Shown in pieces: positions 1 through 7,523 of a stretch of 64,000 nucleotides of DNA. Under the pieces are notes generated by a model. The model searched no databases, was not told the DNA's origin, and saw nothing but the letters and a program-made list of their open reading frames with translations. How positions within the stretch are numbered: the stretch's first letter is position 1; each line of letters begins with the position of its first letter. This stretch comes from DAIOEK01 sp963721445 (GTDB lineage Bacteria; Chloroflexota; Anaerolineae; Anaerolineales; Anaerolineaceae), in contig CAVRIZ010000005.1 of assembly GCA_963721445.1 (NCBI GenBank), positions 1,736,001 to 1,800,000 of the forward strand, given 5' to 3'. Position numbers and translations under genes: made by a program.

Positions 1-436
1 AGGGTGGTACTTTTGTTTCGGAATACTTATTAGACTCTTTAATCAATCGAATTAACCGTAAGATTGGACCACCGACAAGGACCGGTACCCAAAAAACGAG
101 TATTCCGATCCCACAAAAAGGCCATTTAGCTATAAAAGCAACACTACTAAAGAATCCGATAACGATGATGACAAGACTGTAAAACAGAAATGAATAGAAT
201 ATCTTTCCAAACCTTGATGGAGCAATGATTTCAGTTATCGCAATACCAATCTGACTGATCAGTGAAAAATCTTTCCATTCTTTTAACCCTGTTCGGTTAA
301 TTGTATTGCAATTACTACAGCCAACTTCTTTTGGTCCAAAACGCGGAATCCCTCTTCTAAGTATTTGTCCGCAATTACTACATCGAATAACATGTTTACT
401 AAATTCATATAGTACTGGTCCTATGGGCAATGCCAT
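1..436 (-). CDS. Partial zinc-ribbon membrane protein (3' end outside window)
   Basis: An open frame reads leftward from an ATG at 436 to the window edge with no stop, giving at least 145 residues. Two CxxC pairs (C19/C22 and C40/C43) form a rubredoxin-like or zinc-ribbon knuckle near the N-terminus. They are followed by two hydrophobic segments, about residues 81-103 and 105-127, and then a basic, polar tail. The order zinc ribbon then two membrane helices suggests a small inner-membrane protein with a cytosolic metal-binding head. I do not recognise a named family. Its stop lies outside the window, so total length is unknown. Codon use is more AT-rich than in the core genes to the right, in keeping with an accessory region. 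Confidence 0.6.
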   Translation of the reverse strand, partial: MALPIGPVLYEFSKHVIRCSNCGQILRRGIPRFGPKEVGCSNCNTINRTGLKEWKDFSLISQIGIAITEIIAPSRFGKIFYSFLFYSLVIIVIGFFSSVAFIAKWPFCGIGILVFWVPVLVGGPILRLIRLIKESNKYSETKVPP

Positions 437-1069
437 TAAATCTCTCCATTACAACAAATATTTCATTACCATACAGAGTATACATAATAATCTATTTCCG
501 GGTTATTGAATTACTACAATTTTATCCTGGTTATCCACTCATTGCCCTGTTATTCTTGCGGTATTTTCAGGATTTGTATATTAATCCGCAAGATCGAGAA
601 CCTAAATCATAGCCGAATAGGAACTTATCCATAATTCGCTTGGTCGTAGGTTCGACCCCTACCGGGCCCACTAAAATAGAGGGAATGTAAGCATCAAATA
701 TAATAATTATTTTTTGAGCGTGGCTAACCGCTTGCCGTAGTGAGCGTAGCAAACGTAGGTCCCCGAAAGGGGAGCGTAGGCCTCCACAAGGGGGATGGTA
801 TTCGATCCCTACCGGGCAAAATTACTTACTGTTTTTCGGATTCTCTTATAAAATTATGATGGTGAGTCCTACAGAAGGGAATGTTGATCAAACCCTACCG
901 GGTCCACTCCCATTTACTGTTATCGGGGGATTTACAGGTAATTCTATTCCATTCGCATCAATTTAGTTTGTTGGGTTTCGAAATAAATTTCTATATCCTA
1001 CCTACACACCCAATTGTATAATCAGGTAGGTCAGTCCAATAAATCATTCACCATCACAAAAGGGGGAAG
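437..1069. other. Gene-free AT-rich stretch with tRNA 3'-end fragments
   Basis: I see no convincing coding region in this 630-base stretch. Short open frames lack a ribosome binding site and recognisable protein content. It contains three copies of the decamer CCCTACCGGG (657-666, 807-816, 893-902). The first sits inside a good tRNA 3' half. Between them is GC-rich filler with short self-complementary runs around 745-795. The whole looks like an eroded tRNA locus or old insertion site. Confidence 0.5.
631..673 (+). pseudogene. tRNA 3'-half remnant (Lys-like)
   Basis: Positions 646-660 form a TpsiC stem-loop: GTAGG, the loop TTCGACC, then CCTAC. It is followed by a 3' acceptor strand CGGGCCC and discriminator A, then CTA where CCA would be. 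The TGGTCG before the arm resembles the variable region of bacterial tRNA-Lys. No matching 5' acceptor strand GGGCCCG, D-arm or complete anticodon stem is found within 90 bases upstream, so this is a fragment rather than a functional tRNA. The amino-acid identity is a guess. Confidence 0.45.
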
Positions 1070-1765
1070 ATGTCACGAAATAGAGGTTGCCTTTCCTTCA
1101 TATTAGGACCATTCATTCCATCAAAGGAATCAGAATATTCGCCTAAGTATTACCCACCCGATACAGAAACGATATCCTATCCATACCATGTCAGGGACGA
1201 CTTTCTGTCTGCCGCCGAGTTGTCTTTCTATCAGGTATTGAAATCCATGATGAAAGACTATTTCGTGATCTGCCCGCAGGTTTCCCTGGCGGAGTTGTTT
1301 TATGTGGACCACCCCAATGTAAACCGGGCAGCAATGGCGCGTATCATCCAGAAACGGGTGGATTTCGTGATTTGCGATCCCACCACAATGAAACCCAGGT
1401 TCGCCATCGAACTGGATGACAGCACCCATCATCGTGCACACCGGATGGAGCGGGATGAATTTGTGGAAAGGGTGTTTGCAGCGGCAAAACTGCCGCTTCT
1501 TCGAATACCCGCCCAGACCGCGTATGATACCCGGGCATTGGCAGAAATGTTCAAAGCAGCTCTTTCTTCTGGAAAAGCAATCCAACCCGAACCGAAGGGT
1601 GTTCCCCTTCAAGCAGGGCAGCCATTACCTCGTTTTTGCCCCAGGTGTGGTTCCGAGCTTATCGAGCGAGTTGCATCTCAGGGCGCCAACCGGGGCACTA
1701 AGTTTCTTGGCTGCAGCAATTATCCCAAGTGTCACTTTATTCAGCCATTACCAAGCTCAATCTGA
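1070..1765 (+). CDS. DUF2726-type nuclease-like protein with topoisomerase zinc finger
   Basis: This 231-residue protein has a central DUF2726-like region (about 45-165). The segments KRVDFVICD (95-103) and AIELDD (113-117) look like the D and (D/E) positions of a PD-(D/E)xK nuclease fold. The C-terminus has four cysteines (C190, C193, C215, C221) in the arrangement of the C4 zinc finger of type IA topoisomerases, within a FLGCSNYPKC motif. Such fusions are common among uncharacterised DNA-interacting proteins. The start is set by a strong Shine-Dalgarno (AGGGGGAAG) just before ATG at 1070. It lies 19 bases upstream of the CPBP gene. A nucleic-acid-binding or nuclease role is inferred from the fold only. 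Confidence 0.8.
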   Translation: MSRNRGCLSFILGPFIPSKESEYSPKYYPPDTETISYPYHVRDDFLSAAELSFYQVLKSMMKDYFVICPQVSLAELFYVDHPNVNRAAMARIIQKRVDFVICDPTTMKPRFAIELDDSTHHRAHRMERDEFVERVFAAAKLPLLRIPAQTAYDTRALAEMFKAALSSGKAIQPEPKGVPLQAGQPLPRFCPRCGSELIERVASQGANRGTKFLGCSNYPKCHFIQPLPSSI

Positions 1766-1784
1766 AAGCCGAGAAAGAATCAAA

Positions 1785-2594
1785 ATGAAAAACCAATCCA
1801 AATTCCCCTATCAGTTTTTCGTGGTTACCTTTCTCTGGTCCTGGCTGATCTGGCTGCCGCTGGTGCTGGCAGGCGCGGGCATCATTCCAATCAGTAAAGA
1901 TCTGCAAAGCGCCCTGGTCCTGCCATTGATCTCCCTGGGTGCTTTTGGCCCGGCGGTGGGAGCCTTCTACTGCCTCAGAACCATCAACGGGAAAGGCGCC
2001 ATCCGCAACTACCTGCGCGGTCTGTTGGATCTGCGTTTTGGCTGGAAGGCATGGCTGATTCCCATCCTGGTATTGGGTGGCAGCACCTGGCTGGCGTGGA
2101 TCCTGCCGGAGCTTTGGGGAGAGCCTCGTCTGAAAATGCTTCTGCCCTCCGTGTGGGTTTTTCTGCCGTATGTCTTGATCATGACCTTCCTGGGTGGCGG
2201 GCAGGAAGAGCTGGGTTGGCGCGGGTATATTCTGGACCCAATGGAAGAGCGGCTGGGACCATGGCTGGGGAACCTGGTGTTGGGGGTGATTTGGGCATGC
2301 TGGCACATTCCTGTATTCTTCGTTCCGGGTACCAGCCAAACCGTTATGCCGTTTTTTGGATTTATGCTTCTTATGATCGGGTATTCCTGGTTCTTCGGCT
2401 GGGTTCGACAGGCTTCCGGTAAGCGAACCATGGCCGGGTTGATCGCGCATGGATGGTCGAACGCGTTCATTCCCCTGTTCCCCATTATTGTGTTGACTCA
2501 GGGATCAGCACAACCTCGCTTTTGGCTTATAGCGAGCCTGACATTCCTAATTGGTTTGGTCACAATGAGCCTTCGTTCGCGCAAAACAAAGTAA
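1785..2594 (+). CDS. CPBP-family intramembrane metalloprotease (tandem copy 1)
   Basis: The product has 269 residues and is polytopic. It carries the three signature motifs of the CPBP/Abi (CAAX protease and bacteriocin-processing) family: EELGWRG, the histidine of WACWHIP, and HGWSN. These residues build the glutamate/histidine active site of a membrane-embedded endopeptidase. The substrate is unknown; relatives process prenylated proteins or give bacteriocin immunity. I chose the ATG at 1785 because the protein then aligns end to end with the next gene. A longer in-frame extension upstream would overlap the DUF2726 gene out of frame. The gene is a near-duplicate of the one that follows. Confidence 0.9.
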   Translation: MKNQSKFPYQFFVVTFLWSWLIWLPLVLAGAGIIPISKDLQSALVLPLISLGAFGPAVGAFYCLRTINGKGAIRNYLRGLLDLRFGWKAWLIPILVLGGSTWLAWILPELWGEPRLKMLLPSVWVFLPYVLIMTFLGGGQEELGWRGYILDPMEERLGPWLGNLVLGVIWACWHIPVFFVPGTSQTVMPFFGFMLLMIGYSWFFGWVRQASGKRTMAGLIAHGWSNAFIPLFPIIVLTQGSAQPRFWLIASLTFLIGLVTMSLRSRKTK

Positions 2595-2659
2595 GATATT
2601 GGATGGGTTGCTCGGTGAGCGACCCCCTTTCTTAACTGGGTTAACGATAAGGAAGATCA

Positions 2660-3472
2660 ATGAAAAAACAATCCAAATTCCCCATCCAATTTTTTATCGT
2701 CACATTCGTCTGGTCGTGGCTGATCTGGCTGCCGCTGGTTCTGGCAGGCGCGGGCATCATTCCAATAAGTAAAGATCTGCAAAGCGCCTTAAGCCTGCCA
2801 TTGACTATCCTGGGTGCATTTGGCCCGGCAGCAGGAGCCTTTTACTGCCTACGAACAATAAATGGGAAAGACGCCATTCGCAATTACCTGCGTGGTCTGT
2901 TGGATCTGCATTTTGGCTGGCAGGCTTGGCTGGTTCCAATCCTGGTGTTGGGTGGCAGCACCTGGTTGGCGTGGATCCTGCCGGAATTCTGGGGAGAGCC
3001 GCGCCTGAAAATGCTCTTGCCCTCCGTGTGGGTATTTCTACCGTATGTCTTGATCATGATCTTCCTGGGCGGCGGACAGGAAGAGCTGGGTTGGCGCGGG
3101 TATATTTTGGACCCAATGGAAGAGCGACTGGGGCCGTGGTTGGGGAACCTGGTACTGGGGGTGGTCTGGGCTTGCTGGCATCTCCCTTTGTTCTTTATTC
3201 CGGGTTCCAGCCAAACCTTTATGCCCTTTTTGGGATTTATGGTTCTCGCCATCGGGTATTCCTGGTTCTTCGCCTGGGTCCGACAAGCCTCCGGAAAACG
3301 AACCATGGCCGGGCTGGTCACCCACGGATGGGCAAACGCATTTATCCCCCTTTTTCCCGTATTGGTGATGACCACGGGGGCAGCGCAACCCCGTTTTTGG
3401 ATTTGGATAAGCCTGACATTTATAATTGGTCTGATAACGATGGTTCTTCGTTCGCGAAAATGGAGTAAGTGA
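2660..3472 (+). CDS. CPBP-family intramembrane metalloprotease (tandem copy 2)
   Basis: This 270-residue paralog is very similar to the preceding gene along its whole length (about 85 percent by eye), so the pair is a recent tandem duplication. All catalytic motifs are intact: E141/E142 with R146 in EELGWRG, H174 in WACWHLP, and H222 and N226 in HGWAN. About eight hydrophobic segments are visible. The start ATG is preceded by AAGGAAGATCA. The 65-base spacer after copy 1 has no clear terminator, so the two are probably co-transcribed. Differences cluster in loop positions and near the C-terminus, where a little divergence of specificity could reside. Confidence 0.9.
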   Translation: MKKQSKFPIQFFIVTFVWSWLIWLPLVLAGAGIIPISKDLQSALSLPLTILGAFGPAAGAFYCLRTINGKDAIRNYLRGLLDLHFGWQAWLVPILVLGGSTWLAWILPEFWGEPRLKMLLPSVWVFLPYVLIMIFLGGGQEELGWRGYILDPMEERLGPWLGNLVLGVVWACWHLPLFFIPGSSQTFMPFLGFMVLAIGYSWFFAWVRQASGKRTMAGLVTHGWANAFIPLFPVLVMTTGAAQPRFWIWISLTFIIGLITMVLRSRKWSK

Positions 3473-3573
3473 TCTGTTGCGTTTCCCCTGAGGGCGCACT
3501 TGGTGTGATCGGTAGCGAGACCCATCACCCATTTCTACAAATTGATAGAAATCAAGAGGGCATGGATAATACT

Positions 3574-3605
3574 GGTGGGTTGAGGAGCATGCTCCTCAAC
3601 CCACC
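3574..3605. repeat. Perfect 32-bp palindrome followed by CTACC
   Basis: The half-site GGTGGGTTGAGGAGCA is followed at once by its exact reverse complement, then CTACC. It lies between two convergent genes, so it could act as a bidirectional transcription stop although it lacks a strong T-run. It resembles two other intergenic palindromes in the window (28012-28046 and 44328-44351), which also end in CCTAC. Confidence 0.7.
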
Positions 3606-3614
3606 CTACCTGAC

Positions 3615-4481
3615 TTACCGAACAGTAACCTTGGATAAATCGATGACTCGCAAGCCTTTGAGCGAAGCATAGGTCAGCTTATCCATCGTCGCGCCGTCAA
3701 AGCAGATGGTTTTCATGGCAAGGTAAGATCTGTTCGTCAGCGAAAAAGGCGGTGTGAAAGACACATTCCGGAGGGTCGCTCCCCGGAAGGAAACATCATT
3801 CAGCGCAGACTTATCAAACTTGACACCGATGAATGTCAGTCCGTCGAAATGCATCTCGCGCAGATCGCATAATTCGAAGTCCACACCGGTAAAGACGCAG
3901 TTTTCAAAGGTTGTAGTACGCAGATCGACCTTATCCAGCTTGACATCGATCAGGTTTGCATCTCTGAATTTCGCGCCCTGTCCCGACATACTCAGGGTGG
4001 TGCGTACCAGGATGGATTTGTGGAAGCTGGCCCCGTCCAGGTCGGTGACGGAGAAGGTGCAGTCGGTCAGATTGGCGCCGTCAAAATTGGCATCCCTCAC
4101 ATCGCTGACCTTGAAGGTGCTGCCGGTCAGGTCTGCGCCCGAGAAGTCGGAGCCGCGCAAGTCGCTCGCTTCGAACTTGCCATTATGGGCGGTGACACCC
4201 GCGAAGTCACTCCCCGGCAGGTCGCTCGCGCTGAAGTTGATCAGCACCTGGCGTTCCAGAGAGCGGGAGAGGTTGGCCACCTCCTGGATCGTTTGTTCGA
4301 TGTCGCCTATGCTATCGATGGTCATCTCGAAGGCCGTTTCATCGTCTTTGCCTTCAGCTTTGAGCTCACGGAAGCGTTGCTGCAAATCGGAGACCAGTTC
4401 CACTTTCAGCTCGGCAACGGTTTTTACGCCATCATAGGGAGCAAAAACACCGTTCAAATACAGGTTGATTTTCTCATTCAT
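3615..4481 (-). CDS. Pentapeptide-repeat protein with HAAS/permease-prefix-like N-terminus
   Basis: The 288-residue product has an N-terminal region (about 1-75) rich in charged helices, with a core resembling the permease-prefix or HAAS domain that partners PadR regulators. From about residue 85 to 250 it consists of pentapeptide repeats of the A(D/N)LxG/F type, including SDLRGSDFSGADLTG. These fold as a right-handed quadrilateral beta-helix. No signal peptide or membrane helix is seen, so it is probably cytosolic. It lies 12 bases downstream of the PadR gene on the same strand, which is the layout of PadR-HAAS modules. In most modules the HAAS part is fused to a membrane protein or permease; here a pentapeptide helix replaces it. 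The HAAS assignment is tentative. Confidence 0.85.
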   Translation of the reverse strand: MNEKINLYLNGVFAPYDGVKTVAELKVELVSDLQQRFRELKAEGKDDETAFEMTIDSIGDIEQTIQEVANLSRSLERQVLINFSASDLPGSDFAGVTAHNGKFEASDLRGSDFSGADLTGSTFKVSDVRDANFDGANLTDCTFSVTDLDGASFHKSILVRTTLSMSGQGAKFRDANLIDVKLDKVDLRTTTFENCVFTGVDFELCDLREMHFDGLTFIGVKFDKSALNDVSFRGATLRNVSFTPPFSLTNRSYLAMKTICFDGATMDKLTYASLKGLRVIDLSKVTVR

Positions 4482-4493
4482 GTTGATTTCTCC

Positions 4494-4823
4494 TTACAAT
4501 AAATTGTCGAGTATACGCTTGGCATACACCCAGTTGCTTTTGTTGTCGGCATACGTTCGCCTGCCCTTTTCGGTGATCCTGAAATACTTTCTCCGTCCAC
4601 CCTGGGTTTCATCGCCCCAATACCACTCGATATCACCGTCTGCTTCCAGCCGCCGGACGCTGGAGTACATCGTGGCTTCTTTAAGCTCATACTCGCCGCC
4701 AGAGAGCCCGGCGATAAGCTTGACTATCTCGTAGCCGTAGCGATCCGCTTCGGATAAGAGCCGTAAGATCATAGTGTCGGTATGGCCACGCAGCAGGTCG
4801 GATGTGATTTTGTTCTCGCTCAT
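4494..4823 (-). CDS. PadR-family transcriptional regulator
   Basis: This is a compact 109-residue winged-helix protein. The PadR features are visible: an N-terminal helix with LRLLSEADRYGYEI, the recognition region EATMYSSVRRLEADGDIEWY, and the wing with GGRRKYFRITEKGR. The C-terminal helix is short, as in subfamily 2, and mediates dimerisation. PadR proteins are usually repressors that respond to toxic small molecules. It is the first gene of a two-gene operon with the pentapeptide protein and probably autoregulates. The effector is not predictable from the sequence. Confidence 0.93.
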   Translation of the reverse strand: MSENKITSDLLRGHTDTMILRLLSEADRYGYEIVKLIAGLSGGEYELKEATMYSSVRRLEADGDIEWYWGDETQGGRRKYFRITEKGRRTYADNKSNWVYAKRILDNLL

Positions 4824-4835
4824 ATATTCAACTCC

Positions 4836-4905
4836 ATGTCGATATTATATGACATAGTACTATTACTGTCAAGGTAGTATTATCAATATTACACTATATT
4901 GAAAA
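4836..4905 (-). promoter_or_regulatory. AT-rich promoter/operator region of the PadR operon
   Basis: The region upstream of the PadR gene is sharply AT-rich and full of short symmetric elements. They include the perfect palindrome ATAGTACTAT and an overlapping GACATAGTACTATTACTGTC with imperfect dyad symmetry, plus further TAGTATTA-type half-sites. PadR dimers bind such dyads. No single -35/-10 pair stands out with confidence. Confidence 0.4.
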
Positions 4906-5059
4906 ACAAGTCTCGGGAAGAGTCTCGCGGAAACCAACACCATTCCTCGTTTTCCAGGCATCCTTGACGAAAGGATTACAATGAAATTGGCAGAATTCAT
5001 TGCGGATTCGACGCGGATCCGCGGATTGGGCAGTCTCCATCCGGAAAAAGGAGGTTCCC

Positions 5060-5731
5060 ATGAAACGCGACATTCATCTAGTCGTCAGAATTTCATTGCT
5101 CCTATTAGCCTGGATCATCTGGCTTTGGGTATACAGCCAGGCGTTTTCAAACGCGGCGAATCTGGCCGTCATCATCGGCGGGGTATTGTTGGTATTCCCG
5201 ATCGTCTGGCTCGGGCGGACGATCCTTGACCGGCAGCCAACCGCGGATCGCGCCAAGTGGATCACCACATTCGTCCATTACGGGGTGGGGATCCCCTTTG
5301 GAGCAGCCCTCATCCGGGCGGTGATCACCCATCCGGATTGGCAGGGCTGGACGCTGCCCATCCCGATGGAGGTCGGTGCGCTGTTGTGCGTCTTCACCGG
5401 CGTGGCCGGATTTATGGCTGTGGTCAACCTGGCATTGAAGGGACTCGGCGCGCCATTTGCCATCGCCCTGAGCAAGCAATTGGCGGTGGATTGGATGTAC
5501 GCCTGGACGCGCAACCCGATGGTGCTTGGCGCGCTGGCATTCCTGGTCTCTCTGGGAATCTGGTTTCAATCAACGCTGTTCGTGGTCTGGGCGTTGTTTC
5601 TATTCACTCCTGCCTTGCTCTTCTTCGTGAAGGTGTTTGAGGAGCGCGAACTGGAGATCCGCTTCGGCGCGTCGTATCTGGAATATAAATCCAAAACACC
5701 CATGTTGTTTCCCAGAAGACCATTGGTGTGA
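5060..5731 (+). CDS. ICMT/PEMT-like membrane methyltransferase
   Basis: The 223-residue membrane protein has about five hydrophobic segments. Its C-terminal half carries the signature of the isoprenylcysteine carboxyl methyltransferase and phospholipid methyltransferase superfamily: RNP at 151-153, EERELEIRFG (194-203), and tyrosines and proline in YLEYKSKTP. This region binds S-adenosylmethionine at the membrane surface. I chose ATG 5060 because AAGGAGG sits six bases upstream; a longer frame from 5000 lacks a ribosome binding site. The substrate could be a lipid or a small molecule. It stands alone between divergent and downstream genes. Confidence 0.82.
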   Translation: MKRDIHLVVRISLLLLAWIIWLWVYSQAFSNAANLAVIIGGVLLVFPIVWLGRTILDRQPTADRAKWITTFVHYGVGIPFGAALIRAVITHPDWQGWTLPIPMEVGALLCVFTGVAGFMAVVNLALKGLGAPFAIALSKQLAVDWMYAWTRNPMVLGALAFLVSLGIWFQSTLFVVWALFLFTPALLFFVKVFEERELEIRFGASYLEYKSKTPMLFPRRPLV

Positions 5732-5826
5732 GGCGGGGTTAAAACTAAGCGCGAATAGTAGGGCTCTGATCCTGAACTACGAGTAAAATTCCTATATCGA
5801 TCATCATTACACACCAGGGATGCCCC

Positions 5827-6915
5827 ATGCTTTCTGTCTTCCAACGCCTCACCCGACCCATCCGCGCGGTGGGTAAAGTTGCCACCTTCTTCCTCAAAGT
5901 TTTTCCAATGCTGCCATCCCGCCCGGTGGATTGGGTGACGAAGACGCCCATTATTGAGAAGGTGCGCTATCCGACGCTGACTAGCGAAGCCGATGGCGAG
6001 GTCTACCTGCCAGGGACGACCGGTCCGCACCCCGGGATCGTGGTCTGCCTGGGTGTGGTTCCATTTGGCGTCGATCATCCACAGGTCCCAGTACTGGGAA
6101 AGGCACTGGCTCGGGCTGGTATCGCGGCTCTGCTCTACTGGTCGCCGGCCATGCGCGATTTCCGCTTCGACATGGGCGACATCGAGAACATCGCCCTGGC
6201 GTACGACTGGTTGATCAGGCAATCCTATATCGACCCAGCCCGAAGCGGTTTGCTCGGCACCTGCGTGGGCGGATCCTTCGCCCTGATGGCGGCAGCCCAG
6301 CCTCTCATCCATGACCGCGTAGCATTCGTGACCGCCTACGCCCCGTTTTCCTCCATGCCGATCTTCGCGAGGGACATCGCCAGCTCCACAAGGTCCGGCG
6401 AGAATGGGCGTGAGCCGTGGAAGGTGGATCAGCTCACCCGCAAAGTGTTTGTCCATTCGCTGGCTGCCTGGCTGGAATCAGATGATGCGGAACTGATCCG
6501 CAACGGGTTTGAGGTCACGGGCGGACATGTCGACAGACAGGCATTATCCGCGGATGGGCAGGTGGTGTACGATTTACTCACTGCGCGGGATGAATCTCAG
6601 GCCGAAGCGGCATTGGAACAGCTCCCCGCGAGAATCCGTGAGACCCTGGTAACCCTGTCGCCAATGCAATACCTGGAAGATATCCACGCTCCGCTTATGG
6701 TTTTGCTTCACGATCGTGGTGACCAGGTGGTCCCTGTGGGAGAGTCGCGGCGGTTGGTCGCCGCATTGGCCGGGCGTCCCGGGGTCCATTTCACGGAGAT
6801 GCAATTCTCACATCTCGATCCATCCAAAGGGAAACTGCCGTTTCTTATCCTGGTTCGGGAGTTTGGCAAGTTCTTCAGCGCCATGTACCCGATCTTCCGG
6901 CAATCGGTGGAGTAG
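5827..6915 (+). CDS. Alpha/beta hydrolase, dienelactone-hydrolase-like
   Basis: The 362-residue protein has the nucleophile elbow GTCVGGS with C146, the Gly-x-Cys-x-Gly-Gly pattern typical of dienelactone hydrolases rather than a serine esterase. A candidate acid lies at D296 or D299 in HDRGDQVVP, and the histidine at H329 in QFSHLD. The N-terminal about 35 residues are hydrophobic and basic and could be a membrane-associated extension. The substrate is not known; members open lactones or act on ester-containing xenobiotics. The start is an ATG at 5827. No operon partner is obvious. Confidence 0.8.
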   Translation: MLSVFQRLTRPIRAVGKVATFFLKVFPMLPSRPVDWVTKTPIIEKVRYPTLTSEADGEVYLPGTTGPHPGIVVCLGVVPFGVDHPQVPVLGKALARAGIAALLYWSPAMRDFRFDMGDIENIALAYDWLIRQSYIDPARSGLLGTCVGGSFALMAAAQPLIHDRVAFVTAYAPFSSMPIFARDIASSTRSGENGREPWKVDQLTRKVFVHSLAAWLESDDAELIRNGFEVTGGHVDRQALSADGQVVYDLLTARDESQAEAALEQLPARIRETLVTLSPMQYLEDIHAPLMVLLHDRGDQVVPVGESRRLVAALAGRPGVHFTEMQFSHLDPSKGKLPFLILVREFGKFFSAMYPIFRQSVE

Positions 6916-7027
6916 GGATGGATTCGGGCGTAAGATATGTTTTTACCGAACTCGGTCCAGTCTTGAACGCAATAATATAAAACTTGTTGTTGTAAGAATT
7001 GGATACCAACAAGCAGGGAGGTCTTTC

Positions 7028-7438
7028 ATGAACTACTGGATCTTCAAATCCAACCCAACCATTTACGATGTTGAAGCGAATATCCGAAAGGGCAACCCGC
7101 CGGATCGCTGGAAGGTCTCACGATACAAGAACGAGATAAAAGCTGGAGACACAGTCTATCTCTGGCTCACAGGCAACCCGCGCGGGATCATCGCCGTGCT
7201 CGAGACGACATCCGACCCGTACTATATCCCTCATAATCCGGCAGATCCCTACTGGAGCGATGTCCACAAGGTGGACCTACGGCTGCTCTCACACTTTCCG
7301 ATGGTGGATGCTGAATTTCTCAAGACCGTTCCCGGGCTGGAGGACCTCTCCACCTTCCACGGATACCAGGCTGCCACCAATTTCAAGGTGACCGAACGCG
7401 AAGGAGAGATCATCCGCCAGTTGATCGGCGATCTCTGA
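7028..7438 (+). CDS. EVE-domain protein
   Basis: This 136-residue protein is almost entirely an EVE domain, beginning MNYWIFKSNP and containing the hallmark DRWKVSRYKNEIKAGDTVYLW. EVE domains belong to the PUA-like YTH fold and bind modified bases in nucleic acids; many are fused to restriction or toxin modules, but here the domain is alone. The ATG at 7028 gives the canonical domain start. An in-frame extension upstream would run over the 3' end of the hydrolase gene and is rejected. No restriction-modification neighbour is present. Confidence 0.85.
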   Translation: MNYWIFKSNPTIYDVEANIRKGNPPDRWKVSRYKNEIKAGDTVYLWLTGNPRGIIAVLETTSDPYYIPHNPADPYWSDVHKVDLRLLSHFPMVDAEFLKTVPGLEDLSTFHGYQAATNFKVTEREGEIIRQLIGDL

Positions 7439-7523
7439 AAAACATCCCCAATTGTTTTCAGGAAGAGATTAAAATAGTCTATACCTGGGTGGGACGCGCC
7501 CATCCACTCACAGGAGAAAGACC

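Noticed and set aside
567..752. Small minus-strand frame with GPVGVEPTT
   Set aside because: This peptide is the translation of a tRNA 3' end, a common annotation artefact.
1416..1784. Long N-terminal extension of the first CPBP gene
   Set aside because: It lies out of frame inside the DUF2726 gene and is absent from the tandem copy.
6716..7027. N-terminal extension of the EVE protein
   Set aside because: It overlaps the hydrolase gene out of frame and the EVE domain starts at 7028.
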